Assembly: GCF_022129445.1 (NCBI RefSeq)
Contig: NZ_JADQAQ010000009.1
Location: forward strand, 42,117 to 106,116
Source of the DNA: Photobacterium sp. Ph5
GTDB taxonomy: Bacteria > Pseudomonadota > Gammaproteobacteria > Enterobacterales > Vibrionaceae
Reading direction: 5' to 3'
DNA length: 64,000 nucleotides
Below the pieces are notes generated by a model, which did no database searches, was not told where the DNA came from, and was given only the letters and a program-made list of their open reading frames with translations. The position numbers and the translations under genes are program-made. Positions within the stretch are counted from its first letter, which is position 1. The number at the start of each line of letters is the position of its first letter. Below are positions 63,948 to 64,000 of this stretch, piece after piece.

Positions 63948-64000
63948 AACCTGATTACCACTATTTAACAGCCACTGTTAAATTATCTCCTATACTTCAA

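Overview
The window looks like chromosomal DNA from a marine gammaproteobacterium of the Vibrionaceae, most likely Photobacterium or a close relative. This is inferred from gene content: a DmsABC reductase with TorD and NapF, a neighbouring transaldolase and transketolase pair, speA-speB, a chitin-binding GH18 chitinase, an hdfR/maoP pair, an ATP-grasp plus QEGLA-peptidase pair, and a bdhA-patatin-acetoacetate decarboxylase operon typical of bacteria that store polyhydroxybutyrate. Intergenic DNA is AT-rich. Strong hairpin terminators separate most transcription units. No rRNA operon, CRISPR array, prophage or intact insertion sequence was seen.

Layout. 1-7 kb: the end of a fumarylacetoacetate-hydrolase-family gene, a META-domain lipoprotein, then a minus-strand export operon (TolC-like, HlyD-like and two ABC-2 permeases, with no ATPase) downstream of a TetR regulator; two perfect palindromes lie in the promoter regions. 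7-14.5 kb: a YafK/DpaA-like L,D-transpeptidase-fold protein, a leucine-rich-repeat/protein-kinase fusion, an acyl-CoA synthetase, a 34-residue bTHX-like protein, and a MocR regulator divergent from an FMN-binding protein and overlapping a cupin. 14.5-16.2 kb: a decayed stretch with a damaged small gene, a 131-bp element bounded by 8-bp direct repeats, an ABC-transporter fossil, and tRNA-Asp and tRNA-Ser.

16.3-23 kb: a tight six-gene operon coding for two solute-binding/OmpA fusions, a von Willebrand A protein, a membrane coiled-coil protein, TelA and an orphan protein. This is the best candidate for a poorly described system: a predicted envelope-spanning, peptidoglycan-anchored sensing or stress complex. 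23-32.6 kb: an outer-membrane barrel, tal-tkt, small orphan genes including a histidine-rich protein, a stand-alone RibD-type deaminase, a LysM/M23 endopeptidase and an M14-type deacylase. 32.6-47 kb: PBP1B, hdfR/maoP, the ATP-grasp/QEGLA operon, a large YfaP-like lipoprotein, an organophosphate-type MFS transporter, a glycine-zipper lipoprotein and a YedI-like protein.

47-64 kb: arginine decarboxylase and agmatinase (arginine to putrescine), the chitinase, an unlisted 27-residue peptide gene, a MORN-repeat protein, the anaerobic DMSO reductase operon facing its chaperone and ferredoxin genes with an FNR-like half-matched site between them, the ketone-body/PHB operon, an 81-bp imperfect palindrome and an orphan gene at the edge. 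Start codons were re-chosen where a Shine-Dalgarno sequence or signal peptide favoured an internal start; several genes appear to start with TTG or GTG.
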